Source of the DNA: Gnetum montanum
Taxonomy: Eukaryota; Streptophyta; Gnetopsida; Gnetales; Gnetaceae
NCBI GenBank assembly: GCA_015680685.1
Contig: MNCI01025486.1
Location: 1 to 64,000, forward strand
Direction of reading: 5' to 3'
Length of the DNA: 64,000 nucleotides
Shown here: piece after piece, positions 46,739 to 57,857 of the stretch
Layout: every line of letters starts with the position of its first letter
Numbering within the stretch: position 1 is the first letter of the stretch
Position numbers and translations under genes: made by a program
Notes under the pieces: model-generated
The model's database searches: none
What the model saw: only the letters and a program-made list of their open reading frames with translations
What the model was told of the DNA's origin: nothing

Positions 46739-47825
46739 CACACTGATGAATTATGGTTTGCTAGGTGTTGATATTGGACCCTTGTTAACTAGGTGCTGAT
46801 ATTATACCCTTGTTAACTCAATGTTGATATTAGACCATTGTTAACTAGGTGCTAATATTGAACCCCTATTATTGAAAGAGTCTCAATATTGGACACCCAA
46901 TATCGAACCCTTGATATCAGACCCTCGATATCGGGTACACGATATTAGGGATAGTTTCAACTAGGCCATGTTGATGAAGCCTCGTCAATGCAACCACATT
47001 AGCATGACCCCATCGACGCATCTTTCCATGCATTGACATGGCCTTATCAATGTAGAGTTCATTTGCACTATAAATATGCATGCACCTACCGTATTTGGCA
47101 TACTTTTTTGGAGTTAATTGTAGCGAAGCTCTTGCAGTTTATTTCCATAGGAGTTAGACTATTTTCCCAAGTGCATGCCCACAATGTGATGCTTGTAATT
47201 GTATGGAACCTTTATTTGAGTGTGACATACTTGGACATGCACATGATTGGTAATAAAGATTGATATTACTCCATCATTGCAGCATTCACTTATTTTTAAC
47301 TATTTAATTGTTATTGATATTTATTATTTTCTTAGTTAATATTTATTTACCATCATTTACTATTCCTATTATTAAATTTGAAATGAGTATGACTTAATCA
47401 CAAACATTGAAGTGTAACTACTTGGTAACCCAGTAGCATATCTAGGAGCACTCAAGTAGTATACATTTGGTGAGCCCAGAAGTAGTACATGAGGTCCAAG
47501 ATGTATACGGATGATTAAGGATAGATGCTCATTGCACTTAGACTAGCTTAGATTCTCTTCTCCCACTCCATATTAGCTAAAAAAAAGTTATTTTCCATTA
47601 CCTCTAGGAGTAGCACTAGTTTAGGCCCACATAATACACCTCACTCTAGACTAAAACATACTTGACAAAGCAAATACTAGTCCAAGTGGGAAGACAGTGA
47701 ATTGCAATCAACATGTAATGATCTAGATACCATAACTAGGTTATCCATGGAGTTCGACCAGATCGTGCATGAATGCTCATATTCGTATGGTTGAGGGTAG
47801 GGGTACCTCGCCACTCATCACACAC
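46739..47825 (+). mobile_element. Solo Athila LTR with target duplication
   Basis: The LTR is 46744-47820 (TGATGAATT...CTCATCA), plus orientation, flanked by perfect CACAC copies (46739-46743 and 47821-47825). Its last 70 bp match the inverse of the Athila-2 LTR ends ('attcgtatggttgag', 'ggggtacctcgccactcatc'). There is no internal sequence. Solo LTRs form by recombination between the two LTRs of an element. Confidence 0.88.
46764..46957 (+). promoter_or_regulatory. GATATT/GATATC array in the solo LTR U3
   Basis: Around ten GATATT, AATATT or GATATC cores, the first ones in units of about 35 bp ('ttgttaactaggtgctgatatt' and variants, near 46781-46856). It ends in TCGATATCGGGTACACGATATT (46922-46948), which keeps the paired GTAC-linked layout of Athila-2. 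TATA-like CTATAAATATGC follows at 47070-47081. Confidence 0.6.
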
Positions 47826-48299
47826 GAAGGAATGAGGCTTGCACACTAAAGATAATTTTTCTCTACCAAAATAATCCCTACCAAATATCTTCTCCAATGT
47901 GCAGTTTGCAAGAATGATAATTGTGATTGGAAGCTTACAAAATTTAACAATATAAACTACATCTAAACCTAAACGCCTACCCCTAAACCCCAGCTACTAA
48001 TTAAATGCACCATAACTCAATGGGGGGGGGGGGGGGGGGGTTTTTTCAATTTTGAGTTTTGGGGAAANTTTTCAAATTTTAGAATTTTTAGATTATGAAC
48101 CCATCATATGCCTTTCTTTGTATCTAAAAAATTTCATGAATGCTAAGTTTTGGCTACTTTTGTTTCAACCTTAACTCCCATGCATCCATACTAGGGATGG
48201 CATCATTAAAACATAGTTGTTTACCATGTTTAGTAACTTGAACCTACCTTTTTCAATCCTAGGATCTTGAAAAGGGTGTGAAAAGCTATCAAAATTAAA
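47826..48299. other. Tat spacer with a G homopolymer and a single N
   Basis: Contains a run of 19 G (48022-48040) followed by T runs and an N at 48068, a place where base calling and assembly are suspect. No coding region. Confidence 0.5.
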
Positions 48300-51200
48300 T
48301 AACTTGGGGTTCCATGCTAAGGCAACACTGCCTAGCATGGAAAAAAATGGATGTAACCCATTCTTATCTCCCAATACCCACCTAGCCTATGTTTAATGTT
48401 GAAGTACAATCAAAATAACCCAGAACCCCTCCAAACATCCCCAACATCCTTAGAACCTCACTAAACCTAGTCGAAACTAATTAAAACTAGTCGAAACATT
48501 GGGATTTGGTAGTTCCACATTGGGAGAGGCTTCATCCATGCTAGAAATCTCATCTTTAGCATGGATAGATGTGGGGAAGCCAAAAATGACCTAAATCAAC
48601 TACCTAGCAATCATTTCTCAAAGCCTGGTGAACCTTAGACCCTGCTAGAACTCTCTAGAGCTTCCAAAGACCTTGAAAACACTTAAAATGACATGAAACT
48701 ACCATTCTCTTCCCATCCACATTGGGGCCATTATTCCCAACATGGAATAAATGGGAGGAAATGGATGAGGCATATAGAAACTCCAAAGTAATGGATATTC
48801 ATACCAAACATAGACTATCGACACCAGCAACCCCAAAGATTAACATGCATGATTGATTAAGTGTTGACCTAGCCTAGATCTAACTTTCTTAGTTCTTCTA
48901 TGCTAGCAAAGACCTCTTCCACACTACCCAACATAGAAAACTGGGAGGATAGGCTAGGAACGTTAGTGGAAGGTTCTAGAATAAGGAAACAATCTCAAAT
49001 TTCCTTGTACCTAGCATCAGAACCTTCACAACCATTAAGGATACCACTAGACTATAAAAATCAACAAAAATCAACCCCCTAATGGTCTTCAACACTAGGG
49101 AGGACCTTCTCCACATTGAGCATTCTAGTCTTAGTGTGGATGAAAGGGGGGAATCCAAAACTATTTAAGTTTGCATGTAGTTTGACTTCCAGATTCCATC
49201 CAATCCTTTTGGAAGCCACCGAAAGTCACTTAAATTGATTAAAACTCATTTCCCTTGGGTTCTCCATGCTAAGGAGAATCCCATCCATGCTAATCATCCT
49301 ACGCTTAGTATGGATGGAAGGGGAAAAGCCTTAAACATTGATAGCTAATGGCAATAACACTCACACATAGCCAAAATTGCAAAAAAAAAATAGTTAAAAC
49401 TCTTCCCCCTAATGTTTCATGCTAAGCATGGAATCCCCAACATGGAAAAAATGGGGGAAGCTCAAGAATCAACTAATAACCCTTGAAATGACCAAATGTT
49501 AACATTGGATATTAGAAATCAACACTAGCTACCTTAGAAGCCCACATGCATAGCTAGAAATGATAGAGAATGGTAAAAAGTAGAGCTCCCTACTTTCTCC
49601 ATGCTACCCAACATGGAAGAAAGGGCAAAACTTTGGGGGAACTCCAAAATAGCCTCTAGAGGCCTCAAATGAACACTAGAAAATTGATCACGAATAGCTA
49701 GAAAGCTTTTTCCCTAATCTTCCATGCTAAGCATTGAAATTTCGAATGTGAAAAAATGGGGAAAAACACAAAAATTAACTTCCTAACCATTGAAATGATC
49801 AAATTTTGAAACCTACATGCATGGTTAGAAATAATACAACTAAAAAGCTACTTATCCCTAGTCTTCTATGTTGAGCATAATATCCTCAGTGTGGAAAATA
49901 GGGGAAAAATTAAAAAACATCAACGAAACCTCAAAACTTATGAAACTTAACCTCAAACCCTAGTCCTCAATCCAGGTAACCCTAGAGGTACACATGCATG
50001 GCCAATTATCGCGAAAACTATCCTAGATCTAAAATTTATGATTCTTCCATGTTGGGGATCCCTTCCTCCATGGTTCTCATCATGGAAAATTAGAAGGAAA
50101 CTCATTTAGAGGTCATAAACACCTCACAATAACATTAAATGACCTTACATGCACTCTAGAACCTTGTCAACAACTATTGTAGCCTTTAAACCTTAGAAAA
50201 CTAATTCCAAATGGCCAAAAGTGGTTCCCCCCTAGTCTTCCAAATTGATCCCCCTATCCCTAATGTGAAAAAATGGGGAAGCTTAAAAACCACTTGGAGT
50301 ACTAAAAATTGCCAAATTTTGACATGGAGACATAGCCCTTGGACCTAGCAACTCTAGAAGTTAACATGCATAGTCGATTGTAACTGAAATTGGTCTATAT
50401 TTGGAATTCTTAAATCATCCAAGTTGGACGAGGCTCCTTCCACACTAGATAGCATGGAAACAAGAAGGTAAAAATACTTTTCCACTTCTGGTGATGAGAT
50501 GGCACTTTTAAAAGCCAAAGATCTACACCAGAGAAACCTAGGACCTCATAGCCTTGATATTTTGCTTGTTTAACCTCAAAATCCATTCTATCCAATCTTT
50601 CATGCTAGAGTAACTTACCCAATGTGGAAATATGGGGGAAGACCTTAAGTTCCATTGAATGACCTCCAAATTTGCTCAAAATTAGCTAGAAACTTGTAGA
50701 ATCAAGGTCTACAATCCTTGGGCATGAAAACCTAATCAATGTGCTCTTAAACCATCCTAAATCAATGAAACAAGTATCTCCCAATTCTTCCATGTTGGGG
50801 ATACTATGCTCAATGTGGAAAAAATGGGAAAGCCATTTCAATATGTTTTGACACCCAAAACTACCTCAAACTGCCACAAAATGAAGCTAAGGGATGCACA
50901 AGTCCTAAATCTAGGTTTTGACTACATGTTTGATCCTGTTTTGGTTTGAATCTTGGTACTTCACATTGAGCCCCATCTCCTCCATGCTAGCCAATGTCAA
51001 AATAAAAGGGAAGGCTTCAAAACCTACTTTCTTGCCTTTACAAACCTCCAAATTACTCGATTTGATGGATATGGCCCTACGTTGCCTTTGGGAGGCCCCA
51101 AAACCTAAATTTTGGACCTCTAAATGTCCTAAAACTTACTTTCTCTAGTTTCCATGCTAAGGGTCCCTTCTTCCATGTTGGCAAGTGTGGAAATAAAGGG
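48300..51200 (+). repeat. Minisatellite of about 180-bp units with TTCCATGCTA cores
   Basis: About 17 diverged units, with cores near 48305, 48510, 48710, 48897, 49085, 49255, 49425, 49603, 49727, 49862, 50044, 50232, 50415, 50600, 50780, 50970 and 51150. Spacing is mostly 170-200 bp, twice about 125-135. A core reads TTCCATGCTAAG...CCAACATGGAAAAAATGGGG: inverted words that could pair. Similar AGCATGGAA and AATGTGGAAG words occur in the element's own LTRs (28900-29130). Ogre/Tat elements are known to carry tandem repeats. A few ORFs of 60-76 codons here are chance. Confidence 0.7.
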
Positions 51201-51269
51201 GGCTCTAGTGTGTAAGCCTTAAAACACTTGATTTTTGGGTCCAAACAACCCAAAAATAGCACTAACTAA

Positions 51270-51929
51270 TGGGTAAACTCACCTAATAGCCCTGTAGCCT
51301 TAAAACATGGTCTGATTAGGCCTAGAATTCAAAAAATCTAATCCATTTTAACTTTTGTTAGCTAAATTTTACCATATATAGCCTTTTTTACTTGATTTGT
51401 TACCTTATTACATAGTGTTGTGGCTTGTTTTTGGACTTGTATTGCATTGTTGACCTATTTGACCTTCTATGACCTTTATACAACCTTGTATGTTTTTTAT
51501 TTGCATTATTATAGGCTTATTTACCTTTTTTGGCCTTTGAATGATATCAAATAGTGGGGTTTGACCTTCCCTAACCACTATTTGACACCATGTCGCCATG
51601 GCCTACTAAGGGCTTAAACTAGCATCATAGTCCAAAAAGACTCTAAGCAAGCATCATGGCATACCATGGCCTAAAACTAGTAAAATTGTGGTCTTTGTTG
51701 ACCATTTTTAGCCTTTTTTGGCCATTTGTAGCCTTATTTCTTATATTTCCCCTTACTTTACCTTTATTTAACCGTTGCACCTTTCTAAATTGTCCTTACC
51801 TTATTGATAACTTTAGATGGCCTTATTTGGATTAGATTTTCATGTGTTTGCATAATTCTATAGATTTTTAGCATTATTTATTTACTTTTACATAGGTTTC
51901 ACTTAATATGCTTTTGGTTGACATGCAAG
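51270..51929 (+). other. Spacer upstream of Tat pol (copy A)
   Basis: Homologous to 57191-57857 ('ggtccaaaca', 'ttaccatatatagcc', 'gaatgatatcaaatagtggg', 'gacaccatgt'). It contains CTTAAACTAGC-type words and no ORF. Confidence 0.6.
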
Positions 51930-54900
51930 ATCAAAGTATGAGTATCTAGGAGAAAATCTTCTTACCTTTGTGTCTACATGGGCCTCACAGTGATGTTAAA
52001 TGGTGTATCGACCCTGATTGCCTAGATCTTAAGCTTGAGAGTCTTGTTAACCACATACCCTCAATAGAAAAACCTCTAAAATGGCCTAAAAACCTATTCA
52101 AAACCCTTGACTTAGAGGTAGGTGACATAATCAAAGACTCTTTAGTTTAGGTTCTTGTGACAACACATAATGGTTAGGAGAAAATCCTTAAACTAGGTTC
52201 CTCATTGGAACCTTAATATGCTCAAGACATCACCAAGGCCCTACAAAGCAACATTAAGGTATTTTCCTGATCATATGAAGAAATGCTAGGCCTAGACCCA
52301 TGTTTAGTCCAACACAACATCATAATAGACCCTAACATTAGACAATTTAAGCAAAAAGTGCATAAAATTAGACCTGCTTTGGCCTTGGCAGTTTGCGATG
52401 AGATCTCAAAGCTCTACTAAGCTAGTTTCAGTAGGGTTGTCAACTATGTAGAATGGGTGTCCAACATAGTGGTAGTCTCTAGAAATAATGGGAGTTATAA
52501 GACCTAAATAAAGTGACTATTAGGGATAACATTCCTCTCCCTAGTATTAATCAGCTTATCAATACTATAGTCAGACATGCGTTGTTGTCCTTTATGAATA
52601 GATTCTCAGGATATAACCAAATTATGATTAACTTAGAGCACTAACTTAGAATGAACTTTATGACCTCATGGGGTACATTTTGCTATCCTTTGATGCCATT
52701 TGACCTTAATAACTTTGAAGTGACCTATTAACAAGCCATGATCTAGATATTCAATGATTACATGTTAGATTTTCTCAATGATTATGTAGATGATATAGTC
52801 ATTAAGTCCAAAATAGCAAATGGCCCTACTAATGACCTAGACCTTGTGCTTAAATGATTCCTCAAATATGAGCTTTTCCTCAATCCTAAGAAGTATGTCT
52901 TAGGTGTCAAGATTGGTAATATGCTTAGCTTTGTAGTATCTAACACAAGGATTCATGTAGATCTTGATAAGGTTAAGGCCATATCTAAATTAGCAACATC
53001 TACCAACCTTAAAGAGATTTGAGAATTACAAGGCCAATCGTTTGTTCATAGATTAATTACTAGGTTTACAAATAAGTTACAACCCTTGCAACACTTTCTT
53101 AAGAAAGGATTTTACTATGAGTGCACAGCTCAATGTTAGGAGGCCTTTGAAACCTAAAGTAAGAGTTGACACAACTATCGATGGTCTATCCTTTGCAATA
53201 GGGTAAATCATTTTATATTTACCTTGCCATCTATCACATGCATTGCCTTTCTACTCTGTATCGAGTAAAAATGCATATGTAGTACCTTAGCCATGTATTA
53301 GTTTCCCATAAGACTCAATACATTGAAGTGGAGAAGTATTGTCTAGTAGTAGTCTCCTCTTTTAATAAGTGGAGACATTACCTCTTTAGAAGCAAAGTCA
53401 ACATCATTTGCAAAGATAACATACTTAGAGCCATAATAACCAACATTTACAAAAGTAGCTATATAGCCCAATAGAAAACCATAACTATAGATTTTGACCT
53501 TCATTATGTCTCTCAATCCTCAATAAAAGGTCAAGCTATAGTTGCACAACTTACGATTTCACTTGTTGATGACCAAGTAGCCATAGATCCTAAATTCCCT
53601 TATGAGCATATTAATGCAACTAGGCAAGTACCTAAGGATTATGAGGTGGTCACGCACTTTGAGAAAGCTTCAATTGCCCATGGGGTTAGTGCCACTACCA
53701 TCATAACATTTCCATTTAGTGAACTCTAATCCTTTTTCTATCATTTTATGTTCTCATGTATGAATAACATAGAGGAGTATGAAGGTTTGATCAAAGGAAT
53801 GATGGTAGCTTGTGACCTAGGAATTAGATGCTTAGCGATCCAAGACAATTTACAACTCATAGTTAACTAAGTAACCAAGGCCTATGCATGTAAGGCCAAG
53901 CACTTACAACCATACTGTGAGCTAGGAAAGTAATTGTTATAATAATTCATATATATTAATATCCAACGCATACCCCAAAACAAGAATGTCATAGTTGATG
54001 AAATTGCAACGTTAGACCTTAGTGTGATGTCAGATGTGTTTAGTAAATTATCCACCTTAACCATGGACTATGCTACTCCTATCATACAAAACACTAAGGA
54101 TATCTTTATGGTTGTCATCCATACTACTCCTCCTAGAGAATGGTATGATGATATCAAATTTTACCTTATGCATGGTGAATCCTCACAAGGCCTCACTACT
54201 ACTCAAAAGGATGCTATACACAAGCAATCAAAGTAGTATGCCATCATAGGTGATAACAAATTATGTTGACAATCCTATGATGACATACTCCTAAAATGCT
54301 TAGGCAAAACCATAGCCAAAATAGTTCTAGAGAAGGTTCATGAGGTTGTTTGTGAAGGACATATAGTACCAAGAGCTATTATTGCTAAAAAAAGATGGCT
54401 AGGCTACTACTAGCCCTATATGGAAAATGACTGCCTATAGAAGGTTAAGTGATGTGATGCATGCCAATGATATAGCAATCTTATACATGTACCACCAACT
54501 GAGTTGCATATCGCTCAAATAACATGGTCATTCCAATGATGGGGATTTAATATCATTGGGCCTATAATGCCTAAATCTCCTACAGGGCATAGATTCATCA
54601 TCAATGCAACCAAATACTTTACAAAGTAGTTTGAGGCTATTCCCCTAAGGAAGACTACATTTGAACAAGTCTCCAAGTTCATCCTAGATCACATTGTAGC
54701 TTGTTTTGGCATATCCATCTCCATAGCCACAGATAATTAACCACAGTTTAGTAGCCAAGAGACTAAGGATTTCTATCATGAGCTAGGCATTAAGTATTCT
54801 TTCTCATCACCTTATTACCATCAAGCCAATGGACAAGTAGAAGCAAGAAACAAGGCCATCATCAACTTACTTAAAAAGATGCTCAATAATAGCAAGAATA

Positions 54901-55380
54901 AATGGCATGAGAGGCTTGTCCATGCACTATGGGCATACAGAACAACCTATAACAAAACAACTACCATGATCCCTTATAGCTTGGTTTATGGTTGTAAAGT
55001 TATTTTACCTCTTGAATTGCAAGTGCTATCACTCCAAGTAGCCTTGACCAACTTCATCAATGATGAGTAGAGCAAGGAGTTGTAGATAGTAGCCCTAGAC
55101 TTAGTGGAGGAGCAACGTATGCAAGCACTTGTTCACATCAAATATTATCAAGAGAGGAAAAAGCAGCAACATTAGCATAACTTGACCATAAGTAAGATCA
55201 AAGAAGGTGACTTGGTCCTCAAAGCCATCTGTGAGCATATGAAAAATTCTCAACCAACTCAAAAGGGTCCTTCCTTGTTATTAGAGCCTATGGGAATGGT
55301 GCATTCAAAATAGCCAACATGGATTGGAATAAGCTGGCCAATTTGGTCAGTTGTTCCTATCTACAGACATGCTACATGTA
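51930..55380 (+). pseudogene. Tat pol copy A: RT, RNase H, second RNase H, integrase
   Basis: A leading segment (51968-52150, LHGPHSDVKWCIDPDCLDLK) precedes RT at about 52520-53030, with YVDD at 52782-52793. RNase H is at about 53160-53560, the additional (aRNH-like) domain at about 53580-53930, and integrase at about 54300-55075: zinc-finger CDACQ, then GFNIIGPIMPKSPTGHRFII, ATDN, YHQANGQVEARNKA, and WHERLVHALWAYRTTYN (54879-55070). Frequent stops and frameshifts; for example, Y*QAM here is YQRAM in copy B (TAA for CAA). The presence of two RNase H domains fits the Tat lineage. It is not adjacent to its protease, which lies about 19 kb upstream. Confidence 0.75.
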
Positions 55381-55631
55381 GCCCAAAATCACTAGCAAGC
55401 AAGCCTACTTTCAATGTTCCTCTATGATCTTAAATTGGCAACACATTTTGACAAGGCCTTAAACTAGTACCATGGCCCACCATAGCCTTAAACTAGCAAC
55501 ATTGATGACCTAGATAGCCTAATTCTCATGTGGCTTGTATGCATTATAGCATTATAATATGTAGTGGTATATTGTATTCTTTGTCATTGTCTCTCAAGTC
55601 AATCCTTTAGACACCAACAAAGAGGGACCAT
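55381..55631 (+). other. Tat 3' spacer and polypurine tract (copy A)
   Basis: CTTAAACTAGC-type words at 55425-55505, then CAACAAAGAGGGACCAT (about 55615-55631) directly before LTR2. The purine run is the likely plus-strand primer; copy B has AACAAAGAAAGGTCAC. Confidence 0.55.
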
Positions 55632-57190
55632 TGAAACACCAAAACAATTTGCATGTTATAGTCAATTTTCATCGTGTAGCTTTTACCCGAGAAAACCTGA
55701 GGTAAAACCTGTAATTGTGAAGATTGTAATCCATAGTGGGTAATTTTACATACTTTATACTTTTGGAACTGAAAAATGCCTCATAAGTGGTCAAAGCCTC
55801 ATTCCGCAAGTGAAAAAAGTCACCCAGTATATATGTTTGGGTTGAAGCAGTCGATAATGCCTTTTGGAATGCCAAAAATGGTAATTTTATGGGTTTTATG
55901 GGGGGTATATATTTTTCTATGCTAGAAATATTAGCAGGGTGTAGATCTCACCTAATCTCAATGTGGAGAGATGGGGGGTTTCCCCTGAGCTTGGAAACTC
56001 CTCCTCTTCCCCCCACCCTCCCCCTCCCCCCTAGCCCACCTTCCCTCAACATGGAGGCTACATGCTCAACTTGGAAACATTCCCTCCTTAGCTTGCAAGT
56101 TTCCCCCCAATGTGGAGGCTCATCTCTAGTGCAAAAATTTCATCCCCCCAACATGGAAGCCACAATAGCTAAATTTCATCACTTCATACATTCCAACATT
56201 GACCAACCACTTGAGCAAGCATGGTGGAAAGCTTAACGTGGAAGATACATCTCCAGTGTAGAAGGTGTACCCCTATTACTATTTATAGTAAATAGAATGA
56301 CCATGGAGGAGGCACTTACTATATATGGTAACCCCCCAAATTTAAACATCCATATCACCTGAACAAGGTAGAAATTTACAGTAATTTGGTAGCCATTATT
56401 CAACTAAATTATAGCCAAATTATAGTTTTTCTTCAATCCCATTCATGGCCCAAGACCTATAAACACTAGCCTCAAACACCATTAAAAGGTTTTACTTTTT
56501 GACACTTGAATACATTAAGCATACATACATTTTTTTCAAGCAACAATTCCACACTTGGAGCATTTTCAAGCACTCAAGGGTCATTGCAATCTCACGTGTT
56601 TGCATTTTCTTGAACCCTAGCATGGAAGCATTATCATACTAAGACTTGTGGATTCTTTATGTAAACATGATACTTCTAAGATTTCCAAACCCCAACATGG
56701 AGCAATCTAACATTCAAATTTTCGACTTTTCTCACCCCCCCACCCCAGTAGTGATCAACCTTGTAGATTTCGAGTAGTAGCAAAAGAAGTTTAATAGCAT
56801 CAAAAGTGATAGGACATCTAGATTGTGGAGTTGAACACATTGACTTCAATGAATCCTACACACCCACTCAAGTGAACCCTCATGTTATCCTCTTAGGCAC
56901 ACTTTGTACATAATCTCTTAACTCGCCTTTATTTTATTCTTTGTAAAATAAATTTTACAATTTTGGTTTGTGTTCAAATTAAATTTATCATTTATTTTAA
57001 TGCATCGATATTACTTTGATATGAAATTATATTATTTATCATTTTTTGCATTTCATAAGTCTCTGGTTAATCGACTAGACCAACCAAGGCATCATGAATC
57101 CCATTTTTTCACAAAGGCCCTTGAGATTCATGGGTTAAGGATTGCTATGCATTGGATCCATTGGTCTTTATTCTAGTAATTGATTTCTAG
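55632..57190 (+). repeat. Tat LTR2
   Basis: Starts TGAAACACCAAAAC and aligns with LTR1 and LTR3. It has C-rich blocks at about 56005-56040, repeated ACATGGA/ATGTGGA words, and TATA-like CCTATAAACAC near 56458. At about 57181-57190 the LTR match ends in TTGATTTCTAG and runs straight into sequence homologous to 51239 onward. Confidence 0.75.
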
Positions 57191-57857
57191 GTCCAAACAG
57201 CCATAACTAATGGCCAAACTCACCTCTCAAAACATGGCTTGCTAAGGCCTAAAAATGGCAAAATGTAACTTCTTTTGATCTGTACTAGCCAAATTTCACC
57301 ATATATAGCTTATTTTGATTGATTTTTTACTTATTACATAGTGGTTTAGCTTGTTTTTGGACTTGTGTTGCATTGTTAATGTTGTTGACCTTCTATGGCC
57401 TTTATACAACCTTATATGTTCTTTATTTTCCTTATTATAACCTTATTTACCTTTGTTTGGCCTTTGAATGATATCAAATAGTGGGGTTTGACCTTCCCTA
57501 ATCACTATTTGACACCATGTGACCATGGACCACTAAGGCCTTAAACTAGCATCATAGTCCCAAGAGACTCTAAGCTGGCATTGTCACCCACTATGGCCTA
57601 AAACTAGCAAAATTGTGGCCTTTGTTGACCATTTTTAGCCTTATTTCTTATATTTTCCCTTGACCATCATTTAACCCTTGTACTTTGCCAAATTTCCCTT
57701 ACCTCATTGATGACCTTGTTTGCATTAGATTTACATGTGTTTGCATAATTCTATAATGTTTTAGCATTATTTATTTACTTTTACTGAGGTGCCACTTAAT
57801 ATGCTTTTGGTTGACATGTAGGATCAAAGTATGAGCACATGGAAGTAAATCTTCTTT
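57191..57857 (+). other. Spacer upstream of Tat pol (copy B)
   Basis: Duplicate of about 51239-51929, beginning at the LTR2 junction. No ORF. Confidence 0.6.

Larger units (their letters stand above)
28628..57190 (+). mobile_element. Giant Tat/Ogre-type LTR retrotransposon with nested insertions
   Basis: LTRs at 28628-30061 and 55632-57190 share sequence throughout. Between them, in plus order, are a gag-like ORF (31096-32340), aspartic protease (32342-32760), an antisense multi-exon gene (46680 down to 34004), a minisatellite array (48300-51200) and RT-RNase H-second RNase H-integrase (51930-55380). The extra RNase H and the large size are Tat-lineage traits. Without Athila-2 and the solo LTR it is about 20 kb. 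It has inserted into the Athila fragment ending at 28627 (target copy probably TTGCC, 28623-28627); the right target copy is lost through the duplication that follows. Confidence 0.7.

Noticed and set aside
48300-51200. CRISPR-like regular array
   Set aside because: Units are about 180 bp and diverged, with no constant short repeat or unique spacers. It is a plant minisatellite.
55889-56236. 115-codon ORF inside Tat LTR2
   Set aside because: Low-complexity Pro/Leu/Ser translation of C-rich LTR sequence; not open in LTR1 or LTR3.
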